From NCBI RefSeq assembly GCF_026151205.1, contig NC_087077.1, forward strand, positions 8,981,983-9,045,982: a stretch of DNA of 64,000 bases, given 5' to 3'. Below the pieces are notes generated by a model. That model ran no database searches. It had not been told where the DNA came from and worked only from the letters and a program-made list of their open reading frames with translations. The DNA is from Bolinopsis microptera. Taxonomy: Eukaryota; Ctenophora; Tentaculata; Lobata; Bolinopsidae. Below are positions 13,701 to 26,200 of this stretch, one piece after another. Each line of letters begins with the position of its first letter. Positions within the stretch are counted from its first letter, which is position 1. The position numbers were made by a program, and so were the translations under genes.

Positions 13701-16603
13701 TTAAATAAGATGAGTAATTTATATTACAGTGGGAAGAAAATTTTAGTATTTATTCGATCTAACTGCCCCGTCTTTTGTTCTATCAGATTTGAAAGATTAA
13801 AAAATGTCGCTCACAAAAGCACGTTCTTTGTGCCCAACCCAAGACGAACTGACATATTTTGCGAACAAAACACAAGGATATTTTGTGAAGTGAAGTCTAG
13901 GTCGGTCACAAGAATTTGAACGGGACAATAGCCAATGAGTTATACCTCATATAAACAGAAACCGTGAAATATTATCTTTCGCCGGAAGTGTGTTTTAAGA
14001 TAAGGAATAATTTGTAGCTGCTTTGATTAGCAATGGTAGCCGCGTGTGTAGCTCGTGGCGATATAGTGGCAATTTCATAACTTAAGTTAATTCGGCAATA
14101 AACGCCAGTGTTGCACGCCGGTAAAACTTCTGTGGCGGCGGCGGCATTTGGCGGCGGTGCAGGCGAACAACACTGGAATATTATTTAAAGACTGGTTCAT
14201 TGAGGAGCAACAAACCGAGGGGTTAACGTGAGCATCAATTATATAAATTAAGTGTGATTGCTACTCCAGTAACGAGATCTTTCCGGTTGCTAAGCGATAT
14301 TCTGGACCAATCCGGTCGGTAGGATGAAGCTTTCCTGTCCACCGCAGCCTTATGTTTTATGTACATGTTGTATATGAGCCTCTGATCCGCCATGTATTGG
14401 CCAAATATCAACTTGCACAATTTCCCGAGTCATTGCGGTGAGCACTGATCACGGCTCTGTGATCGGTATCACATAAAGATCGGTGACGTACACATTCAAC
14501 CGTCTGACAATCACGATAAATAGCAACCAAGCAAATTAAAGCAGATTTTAATGCACTGGAGAGAGTGAAATGGCAGAAATGTCTTGGCAACCGGGGCTCG
14601 CCATGTTGTCAGAGTGTAATCGGCCGAGAGTAGCAACCTAATGAACATGGGACTGTAAATGAGGGCAAGCATTAATAGGCGCGGTTTATAAAGGAGCTGT
14701 AGCTGCTGGGATTGTTGAAGCTATTCGCAAGCAGGGGTATTCACGCCCGGAATATAACTTACTATCATTCCAGCCGACTTTGACATATCACAGAACTGGA
14801 AATGGGTATTTCAGGGCTTTGTTTTGGTGGGGTTTTGGCAAATAATTGGTATAGATATGATCGAATATGTATACATATTTATGGAGGATAGCTGTTTGTA
14901 CAACATTTTCATCGACAAGAAGTAATACTATTACTAATGTACAAGTACAAGTTTTAGCGAAGCGCACCAAGGCGATCTCTTTCTCTCCAATGACTTAAAA
15001 CGGAGCCTCATGAACTAACGTGTCCACTACAGTCTACACTACACTAGTACAGTCACTACTGCTTACACCACACTTCATTCCGGCTATAAAGCTATTACTA
15101 AAGTTATTGTACTAGGTACATACACCTGGCTCTGATAAGTAATGAATTTTGAAAAAAGCTCGGTTATATCGGCCTCAGCGTGGTGCAGAGAGCTATGATT
15201 CATCATCAAGGACATTTAATAGTTATTTTACGTGTAATAATGGCAGAGAGTGGCAGGTCACGGTAATATAAGGTCACGTGACTTTAGTGGCAGTTCACGG
15301 TATAATAGACAGTTAGGTAAGATAATACCACACTAAAGTTAACGATGTGGGGGGACCTCGTAAAGCTCATTGTTTAGATCCATTATTACATTTAAAATGA
15401 TAGATAGTGCACCTGGTGCAGAAGTATACACAGCTCATACACTCTTATATTTGTGTAATAAACCTACTACCTTGTTCAAATTATGCTGTTTAGTTAATTT
15501 GGAGAGTAGTATGATAAATATATGAAACATTAATTCTGAAGCACTCAGAATCTGAGTCTCAGAATCTGAGTCTCAGAATCTGAGTCTCAGATGAGATTTT
15601 GGAAATGAGCTAAGTAATAAATTTGAAATCGCAGACATATCAAATTTTGTAGATGGTACTAGGCTATTTAAGTACTTAGGCTGCTGTAAGAAATCATCAA
15701 ATTAATGTCTACAACGGGGTACTTGATACTATTTACTTAATCAGCTGTGTAACTAATTGCTGAAGCTAGATCTACAATACGTGTCATAATCTTAACCACG
15801 TTACTTGACGATACACCACCAAAAGTCATTGGCATAATTGATAATAATGATGAGCAATACTTTATATTTAAAGGGCTATTTAATCACAGATTACAGGACA
15901 GTGGATCTTTATAATACAAATTATCGCTCGTAAGGCCAGATTTTAAAGGAATACTCATGGTTTACAGAGAAACTAGACAAACTCATTTACTTAACTTAGT
16001 CTTTTTTATAGATCTGTATCATGATAAAGTTATGGGTTATAAAATGTATATTTTACAACCATAAGAAGCTATTCTTATAAGCAGTATTGTATACACTGTT
16101 AAAAATAGGAGGGGCATGTTTAAAAAATAAACCAGTATAACCTGATAGTGATAGTTGGCTGATGTAAGCGCGACTAAGCAAGGCGCAGTTTATAGAGTAC
16201 ACGGTACCATCTACCTATGATATGAACGGGTACACCTAGCCATGAAGACGGACGTGGACAGCACACGATGCTACACCCGGACATCACCCGACCACCCGTA
16301 CTCAAGCACATTTCCGGACGTTAAAAGAGCTTCCTCACCGTCCAGAAATGCGGAAAGCACGAGGTCCAGCCAGGTCCGGGTACGGGTTAAAGCTTCACAA
16401 ATGTCGTTACCTGAGTAGCGCACATAGCCTGTTGCTGCAGCATGAGGGGGTTGCAGAGTTGCTGCAGAGCAGTCTGGGTCTGAGAGAAGGCTCGGGAGGA
16501 GGCTTGTAGTTCTTCTTTTACCAGTTTGGGAGGGTGGAGGTACTTACAGGAGTCACGTGTACACTGGTCCTGAAGAGAGAGAGGGGTTAGTAACCCGGGA
16601 GCT

Positions 16604-16634
<31 letters not shown>

Positions 16635-19600
16635 GAGGGGTTAGTATGAGAGGTTTGTGTGATAATGAGTGGAAGTGAGAAAGGGCTAGGAAGACTGGGG
16701 AAGTGCTCCCCAGCAAATTAGTTACACGATTATCAGTACTTTCCTACTGGTACAGTACACATAATATGGGGTATTGACTATTTAGGTACAAGTGAGAGGG
16801 GAGAGAGAGAGAGAGAGAGGCTTTTGTTGGTAATGTCACGATAAGTTGTTTTGTCCAGGTGAACGAACAAATGGTCAAGTGTTGAGGACACGGATCTGGT
16901 GCTGTGACGATTGGTTTCGCTACTGAGAGACGACAATGGTTGGAGAACAAAGAGGTGGTAAAGAAATAAAACACAAGAGTTTAGTTAACATATGTAATAT
17001 GTATAATATGGTGACCATTATTCCTGGCCCCACCCCTTCAACACACACGCACAGTTATTGAGTTATATGTTACCATCCTGAGGGTCTGTGTGGTGATTCC
17101 CTCTTCTAGAAGCCTCAAGACTTGAGAGGTACACCTTAACGACCACAAGTGAAATCAAATTAAGTTCCCTGCACAAAATGCAGATATTTTTCAGAAGAAA
17201 TGGAGAGCTCCAATTTCAGGGCCGATTCCAATGACAAGTGTGCTCATAGACAGAAACGGTTTTAAATCGTGCTTTGAGCAGGACACATTTTTGTACCTTG
17301 ATTTTCGTACAAATTTTTATACCTTGATTTTACATAAAGGTAGTACAATTACATGCATAGGCTCGGCAGAGGCACATATTAGGTGCGATGGGTGCGGGAT
17401 CGCACAATTTACTGTTTTCCGCGCATTTCCGCATAATTTATTGTTTTCCGCACACTTCCGCACATTTTGTAATTTTCTGCATATTTCCGCATAATCTAGC
17501 ATTTTCCGCGTAATTTCGCCTAATTTTGAAATTTTCGCGTTAAGATTTTCGAGTGTAAAAACCAAAATATGTTAAAAGTCGGGCCCTTTTAGGACCGTGA
17601 CTCAGGCCCTTTCGGGACCCTGACCCAGGCCCTTTCGGGACCGTGACCCAGGCCCTTTTGGAACTCATACGTAGGCCACGTGACCCAGGCCCTTCCGGGA
17701 CCCTGACCCAGGCCCTTTCGGGACCGTGACCCAACCCTTTTGGAACTCATGCCTAGGCCACGTGACCCAGGCCCTTTCGGGACTGTTACCCAGGCCCTTT
17801 CAGGACCGTGACCTAGGCCCTTTCGGGACCGTGACCCAGGCCGTTATGGAACCCTCGTCGTTACCGTACTTCGATCATACCTGCAGAGTGCAGCCCTTTT
17901 TGTCGATAATGAGCTCTATTCGTTGTAGCGTTGGCTTTATAGTGGGCTTAATGGATCTTGGATCAAATGGTTTACAAGTACTGACAATCAATGCCAACAA
18001 GCGTGTCACATATTTGCGATCACGCATAGGATCTGATCGACTCTATCAAGAGGCGTCTTCAATAACTGTTTCCTGATCTCTACCAGATCAAGTCACTGTT
18101 CTCAGATAACTGAATCTCAATATAGGTTCAATCATGGTCTTAGTAAAGAACTACACCCTCAGTAACACATAAACAGACCTATTTTTGATAAGAGCGGCGG
18201 TTATACGTTTAGAATTTCCAAAGTCTTTCAGAAAATGCAAAAGAAAACCGCATAATTCCCGCACAAATTTCGAAAAAATCGTCGCACATTTGCCGCATAA
18301 TTGGTAAAAATTTACCGCACCTTACCGCACATTTTACCTTTATAGTCGGGTGCGGTACCGCAATTTTTCGATTTTTTTACCGCACCTAATATGTGCCTCT
18401 GAGGCTCGGGGAAGGCTCAAAACCAAAAGTTTGACGTCACAATACAATAAATGGATAATGGTGAATGGTGCATTGCCATTAGCTAGCTAGTGTGGTTAAT
18501 AGTGTGTGTAACAAGGCTCATCAACAATGTACACAGCCCGTCAGTCCATCATCTCTTCTGAACACACTGTAAATTCCACAGTTTGTGGATAAAGATTTGG
18601 TTCTTAAATCGTCCTTAAGGATGTCCGCCAGGGGATCACAGACGAATCCATTGTAGCAGGGGGAGGGGGGGGGGGGGGCCGGGGGGACAACAGGCGACAG
18701 AATCTTTTGTCACAGAGAAGGATTTTACTGGGTGAAGGTCTATTTTTGTAAAGCTTTAAAACATGCTGAACACCTCGCGACCTTTGTTCGTCCCCCATTA
18801 AAACCACATGAAATCTTGGAAGAGAGAGAGTCAAAGAGCTATGTTCATTTGTCCATGGACTTTACCAGATCCCTAACAAAGGCCGTTATTTGCATCTCAA
18901 GAGAGATCTGGATTACGAGAATAGTCTGCTCTGATTGGACAGTTAACAGAATAGCAGCCTGTGATTGGTTGGTCTGGAGCAGAAGGAGGGTAGACAGGGC
19001 GCCATTGGTTGGGATAGGAAAGTATAAACGGAGTGTATTCCGTGTGTATGAGCTCTTGAATCGTGGAGGCAAATGAAGTCATCTGCAATGGTTAGCTCGA
19101 ACCGAGGAAAGCAAATTCAGATCACTTTTTTTACAGCCACGAAATATCTAAAATTTCATCATTTCAATAAATCCTCAGCATGGAAATTACCTTCAACAAT
19201 AAGAAACAGCTGGACAAATAACAGACTGAACAGTAAATTCACGGGCTGGTGAGTTTCAAAGTCAAACAAAAGAAAGCTAAAGTCATAAAGTGAAGCCTCT
19301 AGTCAAACGGATGTAATCTGGTGCCATGACGACGGCAGTGTATACCAACAACATTATGGATTGATTGCAGCGGATTTCATTCCTTAATAACAGTCCATAA
19401 TGTACATACAATGTGATGCTAGATGGCTATTCAGGCTGATAATTGACTCCCTATTGTGAGTATAACATCTGGTCTGTTTGATGTGTAGTAACAGAGCCTG
19501 GTATCATGTTAGTCATCACCAGCCGCCATATTTCCAAATAAAACAGGATATTTCCAAATGAAACAGGATATTTCCACATAAAACAGGATATTTCCACATA

Positions 19601-20146
19601 AAACAGGATATATCCACATAAAACAGGATATTTCCACATAAAACCGGGATATTTCCGAGTGAAACACGGGTGATTTAGTCTTTAGCATTGCAGTTATACA
19701 GACAGTGTGCCTCTAAATATTCCTCATTAATCCTTCATAAAACTAACTAACTGCTAAAATCAGTCAGTGACAGATAAATATATCCTTATTATACTTATAG
19801 TGACGAGGTTGTATTTGTAAATTTAAACAGGACTGACCTTGGTAACGTCCTTAACATTTGCGACTGTTACCATGGAGAATATGCTTCTAGAAGGAAGATA
19901 AACGTTTAAACGTTACTAACTTATATAATATATATATCGGGATATCTTAACCAACGGTAGATAATGAGAGATCTTAGAGTAACTCAACAAATAAACATCC
20001 GTTTTACAAAAAGTTTGTTAAATACACGTTCAAACAAACTTCAGGCAGAAAAGTACTCCAAAGTTCAACCAATATCCTCAACGTTACAAGGCAAGTAAAA
20101 CAATGAACACGACGTTACACCGGACTTCGACTACACAGCCGCTGTG

Positions 20147-20232
<86 letters not shown>

Positions 20233-23200
20233 TAGTCTTTAATACCTATGATTAAATGGCGGTCTCATTCTGAGTGTGACCGGAGTTATACACGGTACAC
20301 CGTATGTGTACTGATCACACACACGTTTTGTACTGTGTTTGTTTTCTAATGTTGTATGTCGTGGGGAAGAAAATGGGGGTTTTGGGGGGACAGTCTTGTT
20401 TACCTAACAGATCGGTAAAGGTGGGTATAATGGTTATAAGAAGCAATAATTGATGTAAAACTAAAGGCAGAGATACATATTTTTGCAATATGTATGATCA
20501 AGAATTTGTATTAAAGACTTAATCGGTCGAGCTCGACGAAGTCTTAAAATTGTAAGGTTGGATTTGTCATGTATAATTATTAATTATGAATTATGATTCA
20601 GATTCACCGATGCAGGGAGAATGTTTAAGGTCCAAGGGATTGGAATATCCTCACAAGTTAATTGGCACTCTAACTTTCAATGAACATATATGTACATCGT
20701 ATGTAGAAGCTAAATTTTTGCGTTTTAAAAAAGTTATTCGTGGAGCTCAGTTACAAATTTCGTTTTGATTTGAAGAATATTAAGACATTTTCTGACCAAG
20801 ATATTCGAGAACACAGTTGTATAGATATTTCTAGTTCTCTTTCCTTAAGTGATTTTTACCACATTACAATTTCTACTACCCTTGGAATCGGTCACCGTCC
20901 CTCAATTCCAATCTAATAATTCAGAAAATTGGAAGCGACATATATATAACCCCGATCTTCCCCCACAAAGACAGTCATTAATGACCGGATCTGAAGAATG
21001 CCCACATATAGTCATATAAAGCAGAGTGACAGTCAGAGTGATTTCAATCTCGACAGTTCCTACCATCCCGATTATATTGAGGTCATTAGAGGGTACCTTA
21101 GTGAATATCTGAGAAATATTCCTTTGATGAAGACTGAATAATATAGCATTTCAGCTGGCACAATTAACGCTGATGGCTTTTCTCAGAATACTCTACCACT
21201 TTACTGAATGGTTGCAAATAGGGATGGGTAATACAGATTACAGACTACAGAGGCCCTCTGGCCTCTTACAGCGATCACTATTGTATGAATGGTGGGCTAA
21301 AAGGTTGAGATCTACAATGAAAAATCATCAAGATATTCGTAAAGGCGTTCAAACATAATGCTAAAAACTCCGTAATGCTAAATACTCTGCACCTGAGTAC
21401 TCAATCTTACAAGTAAGATTTATGAATAATTATATTTTTAGCGCATTTATAATGCTATAAGTAATTCTTAACTTCGGCACGACCAACATTTTTTTCTTTA
21501 GTTCAAAAATAATCATTTTCATTTGAATCGCATGACCTAGCCGGATGTAGGATGTCTATTTTAACAGCTCAAAAGAATTACAAGCATCTTTTTCAGAACC
21601 AAGTTCGACAGAAATTCAAACCTCAATTACAGTTAACAGGCCTTCGTGGTCAATTCATCAAATAAAGTGTGCCTCAAAATTGGAGCTGCCCTAAATGTTG
21701 AAGTGATAAGCTTTTAGCTTATACACTGTCAAGCTTATACACTGTTAAGCTTAATAAGCTTATACACTGTTACTTACTAAGCTTATACACTGTTATACAC
21801 TGTTATAATCATCTAATCTGATAATGAATCTAAGTGCATTATATTTACGCCTTGATGGCATCTATTATATTATATACATTGGTAAAGTTGCTGAGAAGTT
21901 ACATAACCTCAGAAGTCAGAATGTTAGATTTACAGAAACATGTGCCACTGTAAAGATTGAGTGTAGTAAGTTACAATTTCTGTAGTGTTTCTAGGATTGA
22001 TGAAGTTCAGATTAACATTGAGATTAGGTTTTTTAGTTATTTAGAGTTATTGTTTGAACTTCCGTGCAGATATAGACAACCATTAAGCCGATCAATTTAA
22101 TAGATTATTTTAAATTGAAAATGTATGTGATTGCAGATTGCTTTAATTAAATAGATATCATAATAATTCTTGGACGTAATTTGTAATGCAAATGATCTCT
22201 TTGGGCCAATTTCGTGCCACAACACACTTAGCGAATTCAATGTAACACGTTCTATGAATTACTCGGACCAACCCATCAGAACCCAGATACTGCCAAAATG
22301 ATTCAAACCAACCAACCACAACCCAGATCCTGAAAGTCACGTGACAAAATAGTGGTCACGTGTGACAGAATAATTCAAGTCCACACACAGTTGTCTGGTA
22401 ATGTTACTGATGTACCGAGCAGATAACTCATTTCCTGCTCCGGATCAAACGTGATGGTTCTGATCATCATAACACGGGCTGTCAGACTCGGCAAACAGCC
22501 ATAAACTCATGGTGTGATTATTGTGTGTGCATCATGTGGAAATTGTGCGGGGAATTTGGAAAATCATTTTATACTTGTATTTATTTATATTTTTATATTT
22601 TCTTAGTTTGCCTATGTTTGGGGATTCCAGAGGAAGGTATTCGAGTGCGCCGTCAAATATTTAGGAAAGATAATAGAATGAAACGCTATAAAATCGAATG
22701 AATATAGTGATCTGTTCAATAAAGTAAATAAAAGAATAAAGAAATACTTATTGAGAGTGCAGAATGCATTATAAAGCACTAATGTTATGAAACCTATACC
22801 TACTCACGTCTTTTTTGGCAAGTGACATCATATTTGGTGATGATCTGATATCCTTATATGCGGTAAGCTAAAAAACGAAAGCAATGATCAATTATTGTGA
22901 AGAAAGAGAAAACTAATATAACATCCTAAAGCTGCTAAACGCTGCTTAAACACCAGAAACCGCGTTAGATTGCACGATGCATATTAACTTCAAGAGATTT
23001 CAATATGTTCAGCTCTTTAAAAGCTCCTGAAATACCAGCCACAACGAGTGTACAAGAACCACAAAAACTCAAGAAACACTAGAAAAAAAACACATGAAAA
23101 TCTCAGCTCATACAGCTTGACACCATGACTCCGACTGACACGCGGCAAAGACTAAAATCAAAAGCAAGCTCCTGAGTGGGCTCCGTGGAAAGGAACCTTA

Positions 23201-26200
23201 CGAATCAAGGAACTACATTCAAATCCAACAGGTAGTATAGCGCTCCTGCAGACTCCTACAAAGTCCAAATGTAAAATGTATTTTGTCCCTGATAATAACA
23301 TATACGATTTCTTCATCAATGTGCTGTCCCCCCTAAAGGTTGCACACAACTCAAATTGCATACGAACAACACGGGCCACTAGTAAAGTTCCAGTAAGGTT
23401 GCGAATTAAATCAGAGGGGAACACGAAACCAATTATATACGGAGGACTGATTAGGGGACTGTGGTGGTGGTGACGGGATATCGTTCCGTGTGAATATTGG
23501 GCGGCCAAAATGAGGCTCATTATTTCAACTATGCGTACATATCAACCCCAAGGGGCCCGACACATGGCTTTATTGAAGATCGAATCAAATCAGACAGACT
23601 TGCGAGAATTGAGATTGATTACTGCTCGGATCGGAAAGATAAATGAGATTGCGTCATTATGGTGTAGACATAAGACTGAGGACAGGTCGCAAAATAAATC
23701 AATTATCTACTCAATTATCCAATTAGCAAAAAAGGGATCTGGAGAGCAGTAAGCTGTCAGCTGAGATTAGAAATAAGTGATCGTGATTATCACGATTAAG
23801 AGATGGCTTAGAACTTTGCGGCAAAATGTAATCAAATTAATTGAAATTGTACTGTGTCAGGAATAATTACCAATGTGAATGAAATCTAGTTAAAATATCG
23901 TTATCATCATCTAAGTGATCTTGATCAAATTAACGTCATAATTAATTATCTGTAACTAATAAAAAAGTGTTGCAATCACCAAAGACAGTAACTGTAAGAA
24001 AGTAGCAAAATTGCAGGGTACGGGAAAGGTACGTTGCTTTTGAAAGATAATGCAAAAAACAAGATAACACTTTTACCGATAAAATTGAAAATGAAATTCG
24101 ACTTCGAGCTATACTTTGAGAAAGCTTTTAAATGCAATGTTCGATTTGGAAGTGAAATGGAATATTACTTTTCGTTCGAGATATTGTTATCCTGGCGATA
24201 GTAAACTAAAATAGAAAGCACGGATGGAAATAGTGAATGCTTAACGCTCATCAGGTCACTGCAATGGCCCATAATAATCCATTAGCCATTATCTGATCAT
24301 CTTATTGAGTATGTCTAGTCTAGGACCGGAAACCATCAAAACGCACAATATAGCGATGTATTTCTTGCCTCTTGGTTATTAGTGCTTAATGCCCTTTTCG
24401 TCAGTACTGGTGGCAAGCTGCATATCATACAAGAACATATGGTGCAAAAAGGGATAACTGCATATCTGTATTGATATGATTACATAACGATTTTAATAAT
24501 AAGAAAACCCACGAATTGTGAACAACCAACTTAACTAAATACTAAAATTGCCCCCGATAGTGGATAGAAAACAACAAGAAAACAGAAACGGGCGCAACCT
24601 TCACACATGAGAATATAATACTAGACAACTGACATAAGCCAGCAATAAAGTAAACTAATTATTACAGAGAAAATAAGACTGAACATATAACATATGCAGA
24701 GTTATCGCGGGGAGTGTTAAGGTTCAACTTGAAGAGACTTTGACACACACACACGGAAACTAAAGTCTAGTCTGGCTGGGGTATGCCATCTACATACCAT
24801 CTACAATCTACATACTATCTACATATTTTACACTCAGGACAGAGTTCAAATTGACCGGAAATCTCCCAAATCATCTCTCAGACCTCAGTACACGCCTCAA
24901 GGTAGAAAGGTTGGGCTGTGATATAACTGGGTAGAGCTGCAGGCAAGTTTATTCTCAGTGAATTCATCGGGAAAATGGTTTATTCACAGACAAAGGGAGC
25001 CATAAAATTGTTACAAATGGTAATTTATGTATCCCTCTGAAAACTAATCACAAAAAACTCTCCCCAAAACTACGCAATGATAAGCTACTCAAACCCACAG
25101 ACCACTACTCACAGACCACTTTTGTGTACTCAAACACACAAAATAAGGGTCCCCCACCAGACTACCCGGACAAAATATGTAACAACAACACGAGACTTAT
25201 ACTTGAGAGATATATCTGGCGGGAGCCCCAATTCTGTGGGATCACGGACCCCGCCATGCTTGCCATGCTCCTTACATCATACAATCAAACACCCTTCTCC
25301 CCACACACACACCACGCACACGGAGACCACCATTAATATAGGGTCGGATATTCAACACTACTATATCCGTATTATGAGTGTGTTGATTAAACCATATAGA
25401 CAAAGCCAGCGAAACAAAGCGTTGAGATAGATAATAAGAAGTGTCGCAATTTAGTTGCGCGTGAGAAGGTAGAGTGTGTAAAGGCCCCCTTTTCAATTAA
25501 TATGAGTGTAACTCCGGTAATGAGGAAGGGTAATGAAGGTTAATGGGGCCCGGTTTAATATGACGTCTCATTAGGGGAGTGTGTGAGGGAGCTGCTTGAT
25601 TATGATCGGTATGTACGTTCTTCCGTGTGTGTGTTATGAGACCGCAAGTGTTTCAATTATTCTTGTCTGGTCTGGTGTCTAGAACGGACCATTTAACCAG
25701 TCAAATATAAGTATGAGGGTGGTAGATATTACTGCTACATTTAACGTATCTTATACTTATCAAATGTATTAACGTATATATGCTTATCCGATATGTGGGT
25801 ACTAGGTCTAGGTAATGACGGTTTTAATAATTTCAACACTACTATATAACAAATAATTTGAGGAAACGATATAACAGAGTCGATATATTTTAATGTTGTC
25901 ATGGGGTGGCAAGTCCCCATACATCGTAGTCCGGTTATAGTTTCATTGTGTCTTAATATAGGACACAATGGCGGAGGACACGAGTGCGGAGGACACGAGT
26001 GCGGAGGACACGAGTGCGGAGGACACGAGTGCGGAGGACACGAGTGCGGAGGACACGAGTGCGGAGGACACGAGTGCGGAGGACACGAGTGCGGAGGACA
26101 CGAGTGCGGAGGACACGAGTGCGGAGGACACGAGTGCGGAGGACACGAGTGCGGAGGACACGAGGGAGGTACTTTCTCAAAAGGGTGGAAACAAGGGCGG

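Larger units (their letters stand above)
7835..16410. other. Muscleblind intron, 8.6 kb
   Basis: No coding exon is supported. The intron contains an 18-bp CACGTG repeat (8083-8150), GA tracts at about 8930-8952, 9940-9955 and 10530-10575, a possible small hAT-like inverted repeat at 14106-14175, and a short repeat of ctcagaatctgagt at about 15543-15590. Confidence 0.5.

Noticed and set aside
17540-18076. Open frames on both strands over 17.5-18.1 kb
   Set aside because: They are translations of the minisatellite inside the hAT element, not a transposase.
23158-23752. Open frames of 80-120 residues on both strands at 23.2-23.7 kb
   Set aside because: No recognisable motif, and both strands are open over part of the same stretch; probably intronic chance frames.
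25077-25430. 117-residue plus-strand open frame rich in His, Thr and Pro
   Set aside because: Composition follows simple CA/CAC-rich sequence; there are no splice sites, domain or start context to support it.
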